Assembly: GCA_018613035.1 (NCBI GenBank)
Contig: JAGGRA010000030.1
Location: forward strand, 21,775 to 85,774
Direction of reading: 5' to 3'
Origin: Pseudomonas sp. ISL-84
GTDB taxonomy: Bacteria > Bacillota > Bacilli > Bacillales > Cytobacillaceae
DNA length: 64,000 nucleotides
Both the position numbers and the translations under genes were made by a program. Under the pieces are notes generated by a model. It worked only from the letters and a program-made list of their open reading frames with translations, did not search any database and was not told where the DNA came from. Each line of letters starts with the position of its first letter. The stretch's first letter is position 1. Shown piece by piece: positions 25,603 through 35,505 of this stretch.

Positions 25603-27131
25603 TGGTTTGCTCCTCCCTGAAGGACACTTAAATAAATGTCTTCTCTTCGTTCGGGGGCAACTAAAGTCTTATATTTCTCATTCAGGATTCCAGTTTCTTT
25701 ATGTTTCTTTCGGCTCTGGATTTCTAAAGTGATGGCAATATCCCTAAGATCATTTGCACTAGTCAAGCGCAAGCGTCTCATTTCACTAAGTGCCTCATCA
25801 ATGAAAGATGGATATTTCAAAATGACAGATTGAACAACTTTAAGTTGATCTACCATATGGCGTGGATATTGATTAGAGAGAATTTCAATTAGCCAATTTG
25901 CAGCTTGTTTATCGATTAACATTTCTTTGATTTGCTGTATTAATTGATCCCGTTTAGATTGTTCACGTTCCCGATGGGAAGGGTCTGAAATAACAGCACC
26001 ACTTCCTTGTGCAATTTTATGTTTTGCTAGTGGTTGCCCAGTTTGCTGCAGTCGTATGTATAGATACTCAGTATCTGTCTCGACATAAGCTATATTGGGA
26101 GCTCCTTTTCGGTAAGTACCACGAGGTACGCTGTACCTGTTCCCATCAAACCGGATAACATTGTCTTTGTTTATAGTTCTTGTTATACTGGTATCTAAGA
26201 TATCTTCAAAAATGTAAGTACCGGAGACCGGTTGTAGGTGTGGCTTTTCCAGGGCGAACACCTCGACAGGTCTCTTTTTCGTATTATGATGTACCTTGTA
26301 ATTTCCTGTTCTCTTTAACCAACTCATACTAGATTCCTGCCAATCTAGTAGATTATCGAAAGTGCGGTTCTTCGCAAAATTATTCTTTACGTATTTCACT
26401 ACCTGCTCTATTTTTCCTTTGGACTCTGGATCAGATTTTCTGCATAGGTAGACCTTAAACTTTCTTGTCTGTTGATATTTAGTGAATTCCACTGTCATGA
26501 TAAGGTCACCAGCGTTTTCACTAACAGCGAGTAATCGATCTTGGTCATAGACGATTTCAATAGACATGCCCCCATAAAAACGAAAGGCATTCTCATGCAT
26601 TCTAATAAGGTCTGATGCTCGAAACGGTCGGTCTAGCCATTCTACATATTTGTATCTAGAATGGGCCAAAACGAATCCAATAAAGTAGAGCCGTTTAAAT
26701 GTTCCATTCGTTGTAGCGACCTTTACTTGACCAAAATCTACTTGTAACTGTTGACCCATCGGAAGATCGGGTACTGTACTATAACTTCTCTCAGATACCA
26801 TTTTGGGGATATGATACGCTTCACGTAGCTCATTGACATAGTTCCTCACAGTTCCTTCTGAAACAGAACTAACGTCTAATTTCTCCCCCAACCAGTCCAA
26901 TACTTGAGCTCCTGATAAGTCAGGGTGTTCCTTTAACCATTCAATGATTTTCTCTCGAAAGGGATCTAGCTTTTTACTTCTGCTTTGTAATGATATAGCA
27001 AACGAGTAAAACTCTTCTGGTGACATCTTTCCATATTCTATTACTCTATTCCTAGAAATCTTTAATTTTCTAGCTATCGCGCTATTTGTAAAACCCTCGC
27101 TGCGAAGCCTATGAACCTCGTTGTAAATCAT
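25599..27131 (-). CDS. istA: IS21 transposase IstA, element 2
   Basis: About 510 residues. The N-terminal helix-turn-helix (LRSEGFTNSAIARKLKISRN) precedes the rve catalytic core with LQVDFGQVKV (Asp), VYDQDRLLAVSEN (Asp) and DPESKGKIEQVVKYVKNNF (Glu). The ATG at 27131 is preceded by GGAGTGG; an ATG at 27167 in the same frame has a poor ribosome site. No internal break. It sits in a complete element with target duplications, so it may still be active. Confidence 0.92.
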   Translation of the reverse strand: MIYNEVHRLRSEGFTNSAIARKLKISRNRVIEYGKMSPEEFYSFAISLQSRSKKLDPFREKIIEWLKEHPDLSGAQVLDWLGEKLDVSSVSEGTVRNYVNELREAYHIPKMVSERSYSTVPDLPMGQQLQVDFGQVKVATTNGTFKRLYFIGFVLAHSRYKYVEWLDRPFRASDLIRMHENAFRFYGGMSIEIVYDQDRLLAVSENAGDLIMTVEFTKYQQTRKFKVYLCRKSDPESKGKIEQVVKYVKNNFAKNRTFDNLLDWQESSMSWLKRTGNYKVHHNTKKRPVEVFALEKPHLQPVSGTYIFEDILDTSITRTINKDNVIRFDGNRYSVPRGTYRKGAPNIAYVETDTEYLYIRLQQTGQPLAKHKIAQGSGAVISDPSHREREQSKRDQLIQQIKEMLIDKQAANWLIEILSNQYPRHMVDQLKVVQSVILKYPSFIDEALSEMRRLRLTSANDLRDIAITLEIQSRKKHKETGILNEKYKTLVAPERREDIYLSVLQGGANQ

Positions 27132-27283
27132 CAATCTTTCCACTCCTGTTTGTTCCTCACTTTCCATAGACTGCTTTAAGTATATAGAAAGCGGATCAAT
27201 TAAGATAAACTGTTGATTCTTATTTGTTGAAATCTGTTTATCTAAATTTGTGGAAAACTGTTGATTCTAGTTTATCGTTTACA

Positions 27284-27548
27284 GCCAACCACTAAGATAA
27301 CAGAATGTCATACTCCTAAAAATAGAAAAAGGTGAATTTGAGCAAGCTCAAATTCACCTTTTTCATTATTAGAAGCTAGCTATGTCCCAGCCTCTTTTTG
27401 TTATGAAATTCCCCACACTCTACTACTCCACCGTACCCGGAGTAAGGCACACTGGCATTTATGCTACCCTTAGAATATTAATATTTATCTAAGACTAATT
27501 AATATCACTTTAAATTATAACTTAAGAGCGTTATGGAGCTGTTTATAC
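27284..27548. repeat. Post-IS gap with a 19-bp perfect hairpin and degenerate dispersed unit
   Basis: Between element 2 and galE. A perfect 19-bp stem with an AA loop occupies 27325-27364 (arms begin GAAAAAGGTGAATTTGAG), followed by a decayed core CCGTACCCGGAGTAAGGCAC at 27431-27450. No gene. Confidence 0.6.
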
Positions 27549-28529
27549 TTAATATCCATTAGGATTATTCTTATGCCAATTCCATGCATCCATAATAATT
27601 TTCTCTAATGAACTGAACTTTGGCTCCCAACCTAATAATCTTCTAGCCTTTTCTGATGACGCAATTAATACCGCCGGATCACCGGCTCTTCTCTCTTTTA
27701 GGATAGATGGTATAGGGTTGTCTGTAATTTCTCTTGCCACATTGATAACTTCTTTTACCGAGTAACCATTCCCATTACCCAGATTAAATATTTCACTTGA
27801 ATTATTATCTCTTAAATACTGTAAAGATAAATAATGAGCAGAAGCTAAGTCCATGACATGGATGTAATCCCTTACGCATGTTCCGTCCTCCGTAGGATAG
27901 TCCTCCCCAAAAATAAATATTTTATCTCTTTTGCCTAGAGGTACTTCTAGAATAAGCGGAATTAGATGGGTTTCAGGATTATGGTCTTCACCAATTTCTC
28001 CACTTTCATGTGAACCTGCTGCGTTAAAATACCGTAAAGATACATATTTTACTCCATAGGCTTTATCAAACCATTTCATCATTTTCTCCATAGCAAGCTT
28101 TGTTTCACCATAGGTATTAGTTGGAATGGTTTCATCCTCTTCAAGAATAGGAATATTTTTTGGCTCACCATAGGTGGCTGCAGAAGATGAAAATACAATC
28201 TTAGCTACATTGTTTTCTTTCATGACATCTAATAGACACATCATTCCATAAACATTGTTGTGATAATATTCAAAAGGCTTTTGCATACTTTCTCCAACTA
28301 AGGAGTTAGCAGCAAAATGAATGACAGCATGAATAGTATGGGTTTTGAAGACTTTATCTAAAGCTACTCTATCTCTAAGATCAACCTGATAGAAATATTC
28401 TATGTTTACTGATTTCCTATGTCCACTCTGCAAATTATCTACTACCACAACTTTTTCATTTTGTTCCAAAAAATATTTAACAGTATGAGAGCCAATGTAT
28501 CCTGCTCCTCCTGTAATTAATATTGCCAT
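27549..28529 (-). CDS. galE: UDP-glucose 4-epimerase
   Basis: Interconverts UDP-glucose and UDP-galactose (or the N-acetyl forms) with bound NAD. 326 residues, the usual length. TGGAGYIGSHT at the N-terminus is the Rossmann motif, SSSAATYGEP near 122 and TYGETKLAMEKM near 145 carry the Ser/Thr and the YxxxK pair, and RYFNAAGSHESGEIGEDH and DGTCVRDYIHV are GalE signatures. It is the last gene of the polysaccharide locus and supplies a sugar donor. Confidence 0.93.
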   Translation of the reverse strand: MAILITGGAGYIGSHTVKYFLEQNEKVVVVDNLQSGHRKSVNIEYFYQVDLRDRVALDKVFKTHTIHAVIHFAANSLVGESMQKPFEYYHNNVYGMMCLLDVMKENNVAKIVFSSSAATYGEPKNIPILEEDETIPTNTYGETKLAMEKMMKWFDKAYGVKYVSLRYFNAAGSHESGEIGEDHNPETHLIPLILEVPLGKRDKIFIFGEDYPTEDGTCVRDYIHVMDLASAHYLSLQYLRDNNSSEIFNLGNGNGYSVKEVINVAREITDNPIPSILKERRAGDPAVLIASSEKARRLLGWEPKFSSLEKIIMDAWNWHKNNPNGY

Positions 28530-28659
28530 ATCAATTCCCCCTTTTTATCTTAATTAAAAAATCTATTATGCTATTCCTTTTAGTATCTTACTTGCAAAAA
28601 GCTAATATAAATGTTTAATGGTTTCTCTTAGGGGATAGATGCTACTTGATAGTAACTAA

Positions 28660-29751
28660 CTAAGCAACTTTTGTTGCTGACCCAGATTTTAGGGGGGGTC
28701 TTTGTTTTAAAATGTTCTTATTTAAAAAATTTATAAGAGGTTTCTCAATTACAATATGAAACATTACTCCCAAAATAATTGCTATAATAAAGGTACATGT
28801 AATGGTTATAAAATCATTAAATGGGTTAATGCTTTCTAATTTAGATAATACTTTAAATAGCAAAAGTAAAATATAAAAATGAGTTAAATAAATTGAATAT
28901 GAAGCATCGCCCAACACTAATAAAAACTTGGGAACTTTAATTTTATTAGATTTTTCGACGTTAACTGTTGCTAATACAATGAGAGAAAAAGAAATGCCAA
29001 AAACTAAGATAGCTAGTGTCGTATACCTTATTAGGTCATCTTGATAAACAAAATACCAACCTGAAATAAATCCAATAATCCCCATTAAAATTAAACTTTT
29101 ATTATACTTAACTTTATAATTTAAGAATATATATCCAACTATACAACCAAATATAAACTCCAGATTATAATTACTGAAAACAAAGTTTAAAAAAATTTTT
29201 TTCTCCAAATTAATAATTCCAACCGAATTTGAAACTATTCCAATAATCCACATTGATGCTATAACTACGGAATATTTAGGTTTCAGAAAGATCAATAGAC
29301 TAAACATTATATAAAAAAATATTTCATGTTCTAAGGTCCATCCAACACTTATGATAGGAGCATGTTCCTGTGGGAATAGTAAGAATGACTTTATAATTAC
29401 GTCTATACTTGTCTCATAGCCGACTCCCCAATTTGGGACAATAAAAAACAAAAATAGTAAGAACGTCGTCATAATACCATATATTGGGTAAACCCTAATG
29501 AACCTCTTAAGAATAAAAGTTTTCATTTTGGTTTTTATACCAATATCCTTAGAATGTACATAATAAATAATAAACCCACTTAATATAAAGAAGAAATCTA
29601 CACCAATCCACCCTACTTTAAAGATACCATTTAAATATTCATAATTTAAATATTCTTCTCCTGTATAAGCACCATGATGTATTAAGACTAGTAAAGCTGC
29701 AATCCCTCTAAAAACCTGGATTAATGAAAATTTTATTTGAATTTCTTTCAT
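28660..29751 (-). CDS. Membrane acyltransferase (acyltransferase 3 family)
   Basis: A 363-residue multi-pass protein with about ten hydrophobic segments. The N-terminal IQVFRGIAALLVLIHHG motif, with its Arg and His pair, and WIGVDFFFILSGFIIYY are the hallmarks of OafA/WecH-type acyltransferases, which add acetyl or similar groups to sugars at the membrane. ASYSIYLTH near 285 is the usual late motif. In this locus it probably acylates the repeat unit. The C-terminus is short and has no SGNH domain. Confidence 0.88.
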   Translation of the reverse strand: MKEIQIKFSLIQVFRGIAALLVLIHHGAYTGEEYLNYEYLNGIFKVGWIGVDFFFILSGFIIYYVHSKDIGIKTKMKTFILKRFIRVYPIYGIMTTFLLFLFFIVPNWGVGYETSIDVIIKSFLLFPQEHAPIISVGWTLEHEIFFYIMFSLLIFLKPKYSVVIASMWIIGIVSNSVGIINLEKKIFLNFVFSNYNLEFIFGCIVGYIFLNYKVKYNKSLILMGIIGFISGWYFVYQDDLIRYTTLAILVFGISFSLIVLATVNVEKSNKIKVPKFLLVLGDASYSIYLTHFYILLLLFKVLSKLESINPFNDFITITCTFIIAIILGVMFHIVIEKPLINFLNKNILKQRPPLKSGSATKVA

Positions 29752-29965
29752 CTTCCTCCGCCTTTATTCTATTTAGTTTGCATTTATTACAAAATTATGG
29801 ATTCCAATAAGTTCGTAAAACTGGTTAGATAGTTGGATATCCATTAATTACCATGAACATAAGGGATAGAACTTTAAATTTAATTCTTTCTCACAATACA
29901 TAAAAATTATTTGTCGGTATTATCTTTTGCCAGATTAATAATCATTCAAGACTTAACTACATCTT

Positions 29966-31261
29966 CTAGACCTGCCTACCTTTTATATAAACAGCATTAA
30001 ATAACCCCATATACATCCAGAATATAGTTGCAAAACTAATATTAATAAATAAATGAGAACCACCTAATGCATCAAATAAAAAGGCAAGTAGAATTATAAA
30101 GGCAGTTTTTCTTAAAATTTTATCTTTAATATAAGAAAATCTTCTAAATAAATTAAAAAATAAGATTAAGGTAATTATTAGACCAACAATTCCTAATTCA
30201 CTTAATATAAGAACATACATATTATGAGGGTCAATTAAACCACCAATACCATCAACAGTAATATAGCTGTTTTCATATTTTCTTTCAAAGAACCTACCTA
30301 TCCCTGATCCGAATATAGGAAATTGAGTAAAAATATATATCCCAAGGTTACTTGATTCAATTCTCATTTTTGCGGAATTACCAGAAAAGTTTAACTCTTC
30401 CAAAATCCTCGTTAAATCGAATGTTAGGTATGCATAAACCACAGCTACAATAATTAAAAGTATAGCTAATAATTTCCTTCCTAATTTTTTTCGATTTGTA
30501 CTGATAAAAAAAACATAATAAAAAATTATAAAGATCATACATATTGAAGCTGCTCTTGATAATAGCATAAAGGTAGCAACAATTATAACCATAATTGCTG
30601 TTCCTGATATAATCCTCCACTTTTTTTCGAAACTAGTCATATACATGTAAAAGCATAATGGCAATGTTAAATTAAAATAATAACTAACGGCGATACTCGA
30701 ACCTAACATCATGGGTGCTCTTACCTGAGTATTATTTTGATATATGTCTCCCTCATTACCTACTAAATTCATAAAAAAGGTAAAATTAGTTGAAACCAAA
30801 ATAGTAAGTATTGCATATATTAAGCAAATAACAATAAAAAATTTAATGAGAAAAGCTATATGTTCACTTTTACATCTTGAAATAGGAAAGAAAATAAGCA
30901 TCGGGACAATGAATAACAATCCAGCATAAAAAAATTGTTCTAAGGAATTAGTATGAAAACCACCAATGGCGATAATAAAAATATACATAAAAATTAAAAT
31001 TAAAAATTTTATATTATATTTATAAATCCTATCATAGAAATTGAACCTTTTATTTAAGAAGATTAATAAGCATAAAAGTGGTAATAGCCAAATTTCATTA
31101 GTAGTGCTCATGCCTTCAATAGAAAAAGAAAAAAGAGCTTTTACCCTACTAAATGCAAATAATGAGTATATATAAATAAAGATTATAATCCAAAGAAAAA
31201 AAGGCGCTTCTTTCAGTGTTCCGCCTTTTGTTATATTTAATTTAGTATATTGTGTATCCAA
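29966..31261 (-). CDS. O-antigen/capsule polymerase-like membrane protein (Wzy family)
   Basis: A 431-residue protein with about 11-12 transmembrane segments and no soluble enzyme domain, which fits Wzy polymerases that link lipid-borne repeat units outside the membrane. FGSGIGRFFERKYENSY near 325 followed by DPHNMYVLILSELGIVGL matches the large loop of the O-antigen ligase/polymerase family. It starts from TTG with GAGGCAC upstream. Gene neighbours include a flippase and glycosyltransferases, as expected. AT content is very high. Confidence 0.85.
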   Translation of the reverse strand: MDTQYTKLNITKGGTLKEAPFFLWIIIFIYIYSLFAFSRVKALFSFSIEGMSTTNEIWLLPLLCLLIFLNKRFNFYDRIYKYNIKFLILIFMYIFIIAIGGFHTNSLEQFFYAGLLFIVPMLIFFPISRCKSEHIAFLIKFFIVICLIYAILTILVSTNFTFFMNLVGNEGDIYQNNTQVRAPMMLGSSIAVSYYFNLTLPLCFYMYMTSFEKKWRIISGTAIMVIIVATFMLLSRAASICMIFIIFYYVFFISTNRKKLGRKLLAILLIIVAVVYAYLTFDLTRILEELNFSGNSAKMRIESSNLGIYIFTQFPIFGSGIGRFFERKYENSYITVDGIGGLIDPHNMYVLILSELGIVGLIITLILFFNLFRRFSYIKDKILRKTAFIILLAFLFDALGGSHLFINISFATIFWMYMGLFNAVYIKGRQV

Positions 31262-31488
31262 ATTTATGTGCCTCTTTTCTAACTTATTCCTAATATGCTA
31301 TGTCTCATAGTTAAATTACAATAAGCAGTTTTTATTGATTTTTCCTTAAGACATATATTTCTTTTGAAATTAAAATAGAGAACATTTTACCGTTGTTTTA
31401 AAAAAAATAAAAAGGAAAAATAGCACATATTTGTGACTTCCCCTTAAAATAGAAATCTATGTTTTTTATGCTGCAAATTAGAATTTTT

Positions 31489-32772
31489 CTAATACTCTTT
31501 AATTTTACTATTTAAAACCATATGTGCATATAAATATGAAATCAAATATACAAATGACATAGTAATTGTATAAATACCTATCGACCAATATGAATTTAGT
31601 GTCAATCCTTCAGAAACACCAAAGACTATTAAAACTAAGAAAACTCTTAATCCATCCAAGATAAGGGACTCTTTTTGTTTATCATAAATATTAAATATCC
31701 TAGTAATGGGTGTAAAAATAAGTCTAGTGAATACTAAAAAAGTAATTATCCTAGCAAATTCACCAGCTTTATACCAACTCTCACCGAAAATTAAAGCAAA
31801 TAAATTAGGACCAAATAAAAACATCACAATTAATGGGAATAACCCAATTAAAACTGATTTTTTTAGAAGTTTTATCGAAAGATCTTTTAATCTTCGGGGG
31901 TCACTTCTACCTATCCTGGACGCCTCTCCATAAAATACATCTGCTATAGAATTACCAATTAAACTCATTGGAATATTTACAATGGTATTAGCCAATCCAT
32001 ATAATCCAATTACTCCACTTCCATAAATTGATGTCATAAATAGTACAGGTAGTTGTAGTCCGACGATATTCAAAAATTGACCAGGGGCAGAATATATAGG
32101 AAATCTTTTGTATCTCTTAGCACACCATATTATAGACTTTAAGTTTACAGCACTAATTAGTTGTTTTTCCTTATTTATGAAGGGTTTTGACAAAGTAGTG
32201 ATACCTGCTCCCTGTCCAAAAATCCTTCCTATAATAAGTCCTATTGGACCTAATTTCAACAGGCCCAAACTAATATTAATTAAATTTTGAAAAATAGATT
32301 GGCTTATTTTAGTAGCTGAAATAGATTTATAATCTTGTCTTCTATACGACCACTGAGTAAAGATATTGTAAATTCCTATAAAAAATACACCTAAAGGAAT
32401 TAAAAACTTATATTCTATTAGAACGTCTCCATTTAAAAGTCCTAAAATTACATCACCAAACAAAAAAAGGATTACAGTTAGTAATAAAGTAACAACAAAT
32501 AAAGTAATTAAACTTAAACCTAATAAATTTACTGCTTTTTTATCATCAGCAGCAATAGGTATCCCCATTTCATACTTAAGCGAAGCAATGACCGCAATTA
32601 CAGTTAATAAAGAAGTATAAACTGTTAATATTCCATACTCATCCGGGGGATAAATTCTAGTAATTATAGGGGATAAGCTAATACTTATTATTTGAGCAAA
32701 AGCAGTACTACCTGTAATTAACAATACATTTTTAATAAAACTACCTTTAAATAAATTTTTTATCATAATCAA
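31489..32772 (-). CDS. Oligosaccharide flippase (Wzx/RfbX family)
   Basis: Moves undecaprenyl-linked repeat units across the membrane. 427 residues with 12 hydrophobic segments; ITGSTAFAQIISISLSPIIT at the N-terminus and PPDEYGILTVYTSLL are typical MATE/PST family features. Start is TTG at 32772 with AGGTGA six bases upstream, or ATG at 32766. It lies between the polymerase and a GT2 gene. Confidence 0.88.
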   Translation of the reverse strand: MIMIKNLFKGSFIKNVLLITGSTAFAQIISISLSPIITRIYPPDEYGILTVYTSLLTVIAVIASLKYEMGIPIAADDKKAVNLLGLSLITLFVVTLLLTVILFLFGDVILGLLNGDVLIEYKFLIPLGVFFIGIYNIFTQWSYRRQDYKSISATKISQSIFQNLINISLGLLKLGPIGLIIGRIFGQGAGITTLSKPFINKEKQLISAVNLKSIIWCAKRYKRFPIYSAPGQFLNIVGLQLPVLFMTSIYGSGVIGLYGLANTIVNIPMSLIGNSIADVFYGEASRIGRSDPRRLKDLSIKLLKKSVLIGLFPLIVMFLFGPNLFALIFGESWYKAGEFARIITFLVFTRLIFTPITRIFNIYDKQKESLILDGLRVFLVLIVFGVSEGLTLNSYWSIGIYTITMSFVYLISYLYAHMVLNSKIKEY

Positions 32773-32845
32773 GTTAGTTCACCTATTTATACAACAAATA
32801 ATTAAACATTTTTGAAATTAGTTGAGTTGGTCTTAATAACTAATT

Positions 32846-33826
32846 TTATTTCACTATAAAAACATGTTTAGCGTATAACTTATAATAGATCCTAGTAAAT
32901 AGATAATAAACTATAACACCTTTGCTTAATAGACTGACCGCAACTTTCTCTTTAGTGGTTAAAAGTTCTTTATTAAATTGTCCAATAGGAACATTTGACA
33001 TTCTTATAACTTCTTTTATAAAATCAATTCTTTTCATTCTAACTCCATAATTAGCCAAATACAAAATCATTTTTTGGTACTTTTTTTTGTAATCATTTTC
33101 AAATTTTTGATATAATTTTTTTTCAATTAAATAATCTTTTAATAACTTTAAAATAAATAGTAAATCAATAAATTTTTGAGAAAATGAATTTGTTATTGAC
33201 CCTTCTCTATCTCTTGAAGTTATAAGAGCTTCATTTAAAAAAGTGACTTTTTTTGCTAACAAAAACCAAATTGAAACAGTAAATAAATCCTCATTTGTTT
33301 TTCCTACTGGAAAAAATACTTTGCTTTTTTTGATTAGTGAGGTTTTATACATTTTCCCCCAACAAGTATGTGATATTTCACTATTTAACATTAATCTAAA
33401 CGACTCATCACCTTTAAAGTAACCAGAAAGATTATAAGACATCTTTTTTGTTTCATTTGGATAGCTTATATAGTAATCACAAACAACTATATCTGATTTC
33501 CCCTCTGATATTTTTGTATACATTTTTTCTATAAAATGCTCTTCAATCCAATCATCAGAATCAAGAAAAACTAGAAAGTCACCAGTACAATTCTCAATTC
33601 CTTTATTTCTAGTAAAACTTTGACCCGAGTTTTGATGTGAGAATACTTTTATCCTACTATCTTTATTTTTATAACGTGTAATTATATCTAAAGAATTATC
33701 AATTGAGCCATCATTAATCAATAATATTTCTAGATTTTTATAAGTTTGGCTTAAAATACTTGTAATAGTTTTATCGAGATAAACTTCACTATTATATATA
33801 GGAACAATAATACTAACTAATTGCAT
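32846..33826 (-). CDS. Glycosyltransferase family 2
   Basis: A 326-residue GT-A type transferase. VSIIVPIYNSEVYLDKTI opens the nucleotide-sugar fold, LLINDGSIDNS is the first donor motif, and FLDSDDW (DxD) binds the metal-nucleotide. The C-terminal half is helical and variable, as in capsule chain-extension enzymes. Sugar donor and acceptor unknown. Confidence 0.88.
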   Translation of the reverse strand: MQLVSIIVPIYNSEVYLDKTITSILSQTYKNLEILLINDGSIDNSLDIITRYKNKDSRIKVFSHQNSGQSFTRNKGIENCTGDFLVFLDSDDWIEEHFIEKMYTKISEGKSDIVVCDYYISYPNETKKMSYNLSGYFKGDESFRLMLNSEISHTCWGKMYKTSLIKKSKVFFPVGKTNEDLFTVSIWFLLAKKVTFLNEALITSRDREGSITNSFSQKFIDLLFILKLLKDYLIEKKLYQKFENDYKKKYQKMILYLANYGVRMKRIDFIKEVIRMSNVPIGQFNKELLTTKEKVAVSLLSKGVIVYYLFTRIYYKLYAKHVFIVK

Positions 33827-33838
33827 ATTTAACCTTCC

Positions 33839-34843
33839 TTATTGAAGTTTCTTTAATTTATATACTGCATTTTTTATTTCCACTTCGGCATCAAGTTCTC
33901 TTATTGTAAATTGACTCATTTCTTTTTTTATCTGTATTCTATCCTCAAGTGACTTTTTTATAAAGGAGTCTAACTCAATAATTACTTCCTTTGAGAAAGT
34001 ATTATCAAGTTGAAATACAAATCTTTTATTTTTTAGGATATTAGAATAATCTCCAATATTTTTAGTCATAATAATTGGTAATTGTGCACTTAAATAATCA
34101 CAAACTTTAAAGGGTGAGGAACATTCATTTACTATATTGGAATCTCTTAGAATTACTCCAGCAGTACATTGAGAAATCCTGTTAATTAAGTCATTATAAT
34201 TATCATAGCTTTCGAAAGATATATTACTAACATTCTTAAAGATAGTTTTAGCAGTACTCATATTTTCCTTATTCGTACATATTAAAAATGAAATTTCTTT
34301 ATTTTCAATGTTAAGTTGTTCAAATAAATTTTTTATTTCATTTATTTTTTGCCATTTTGCTAAGCCACCAACATATACAACTTCCATTTTATTATAATTA
34401 TTTTTTTTGAATTTATAACTCTCACTAGTTAAATAATTATGAACTACACTAATTTTATTTTGGTTAATCCTATATTTTTTTATATAATGATTTTTATGAT
34501 TTTCTGATACAACTATAATATGTTTAGAAAAACTGGCCACAATTAGCTCTATTATGCTTAAAGCAATATATCTTAACTTAGATTTATTCCTATAGAAACT
34601 TTCTTCAGGAGCTACCCCTCTTGATCGATAAATTATTTTTACATTTTTTTTAAAAAAGTATTTAAAGAAAACATCAAAAAATTCCATGGTTCCTACAAAA
34701 ATATATGTTATCTCTGATAAGTCAATAGTAATTTCTTTTGCATTTGATACGATCTTAATTTTATCCTTAATTTTAATAAAGTAATCTATAAATGGCTTAT
34801 TTTGCCTTGAATTTAATTTATCTTTATAGTATATATAAAACAT
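33839..34843 (-). CDS. Glycosyltransferase (GT-B fold, GT4-like)
   Basis: 334 residues. The C-terminal half shows GT4 features: VVYVGGLAKWQKINEIK near 160, NRISQCTAGVILRD and CSSPFKVCDYLSAQLPI (the E-x7-E region is degenerate, with only part of it visible). It is extremely AT-rich and Lys/Asn-rich, like the neighbouring GT2. Assignment to the GT4 clan is probable, not certain. Confidence 0.75.
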   Translation of the reverse strand: MFYIYYKDKLNSRQNKPFIDYFIKIKDKIKIVSNAKEITIDLSEITYIFVGTMEFFDVFFKYFFKKNVKIIYRSRGVAPEESFYRNKSKLRYIALSIIELIVASFSKHIIVVSENHKNHYIKKYRINQNKISVVHNYLTSESYKFKKNNYNKMEVVYVGGLAKWQKINEIKNLFEQLNIENKEISFLICTNKENMSTAKTIFKNVSNISFESYDNYNDLINRISQCTAGVILRDSNIVNECSSPFKVCDYLSAQLPIIMTKNIGDYSNILKNKRFVFQLDNTFSKEVIIELDSFIKKSLEDRIQIKKEMSQFTIRELDAEVEIKNAVYKLKKLQ

Positions 34844-34920
34844 GATTATACTTTTGCCCCCTAATACACATTACATAATGCTCATTTTCTTCTTCAGGAA
34901 AAAATGAAAATAGTAGTATC

Positions 34921-35361
34921 CTAAATATAATCTTGTATATTTATGTTTTCTTTTATTATTTTCGCTGGGACACCTGCTACTACACATCTATCTGGTATAT
35001 CTTTAACAACTACGGCATTAGCCCCAACCATTACTCCATTTCCAATCTTAACATCTCCAAGGATTTTAGACCCAGTCGATAAGTAGACGTTGTCACCAAT
35101 AATCGGAACTCCAATTTTACGAGACTTACCTCCTATTGTTACATTACTTCCAATAATACAATTAGCTCCAATAATAGCTCGGTTATGGATCACACAGGCA
35201 ATTCCACCATAGGCAAATTTTGTGTTTTTACCTATAGTTGCAGAATAAGGAATATGTGAGTTAAATACTAGAAAATTTAAAATCCAACTTATTTTTGGTA
35301 CAAATGGAATTTTCCTCTTATAACACCAGTTTCCTAGCCGATAAATATCAATTGCGTTCAT
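34921..35361 (-). CDS. Serine O-acetyltransferase-like hexapeptide acetyltransferase
   Basis: 146 residues, mostly a left-handed beta helix built from hexapeptide repeats (IGANCIIGSNVTIGG, IGNGVMVGANAVVVKD) with AGVPAKII as the C-terminal cap. The histidine in VIHNRAIIG fits the catalytic position of SAT-type enzymes. In a polysaccharide locus such short proteins usually O- or N-acetylate a sugar instead of making cysteine precursors. Confidence 0.86.
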   Translation of the reverse strand: MNAIDIYRLGNWCYKRKIPFVPKISWILNFLVFNSHIPYSATIGKNTKFAYGGIACVIHNRAIIGANCIIGSNVTIGGKSRKIGVPIIGDNVYLSTGSKILGDVKIGNGVMVGANAVVVKDIPDRCVVAGVPAKIIKENINIQDYI

Positions 35362-35505
35362 ATCATTTCACCTCAACGTTTACAATTTGACCTTACTAAA
35401 GTTATTTTCCTATAAAAAAATAACCATATATCCCAATCCTATTTGGACTTAGATTATATAAAAGAAATGAATAAAAAAAAACTCAATTAACTCCTAAGAA
35501 AATTT

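Larger units (their letters stand above)
24769..27283 (-). mobile_element. Complete IS21-family insertion sequence, element 2
   Basis: Starts TGTAACCGTCAAGTAGAA at 24769, and its inverted partner read on the minus strand from 27283 is TGTAAACGATAAACTAGAA. Both then continue with ATCAACAGTTTT-type repeats. The element thus begins TG and ends CA. A 5-bp direct repeat GCCAA flanks it (24764-24768 and 27284-27288), as expected for target duplication. It carries intact istA and istB. Confidence 0.88.
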
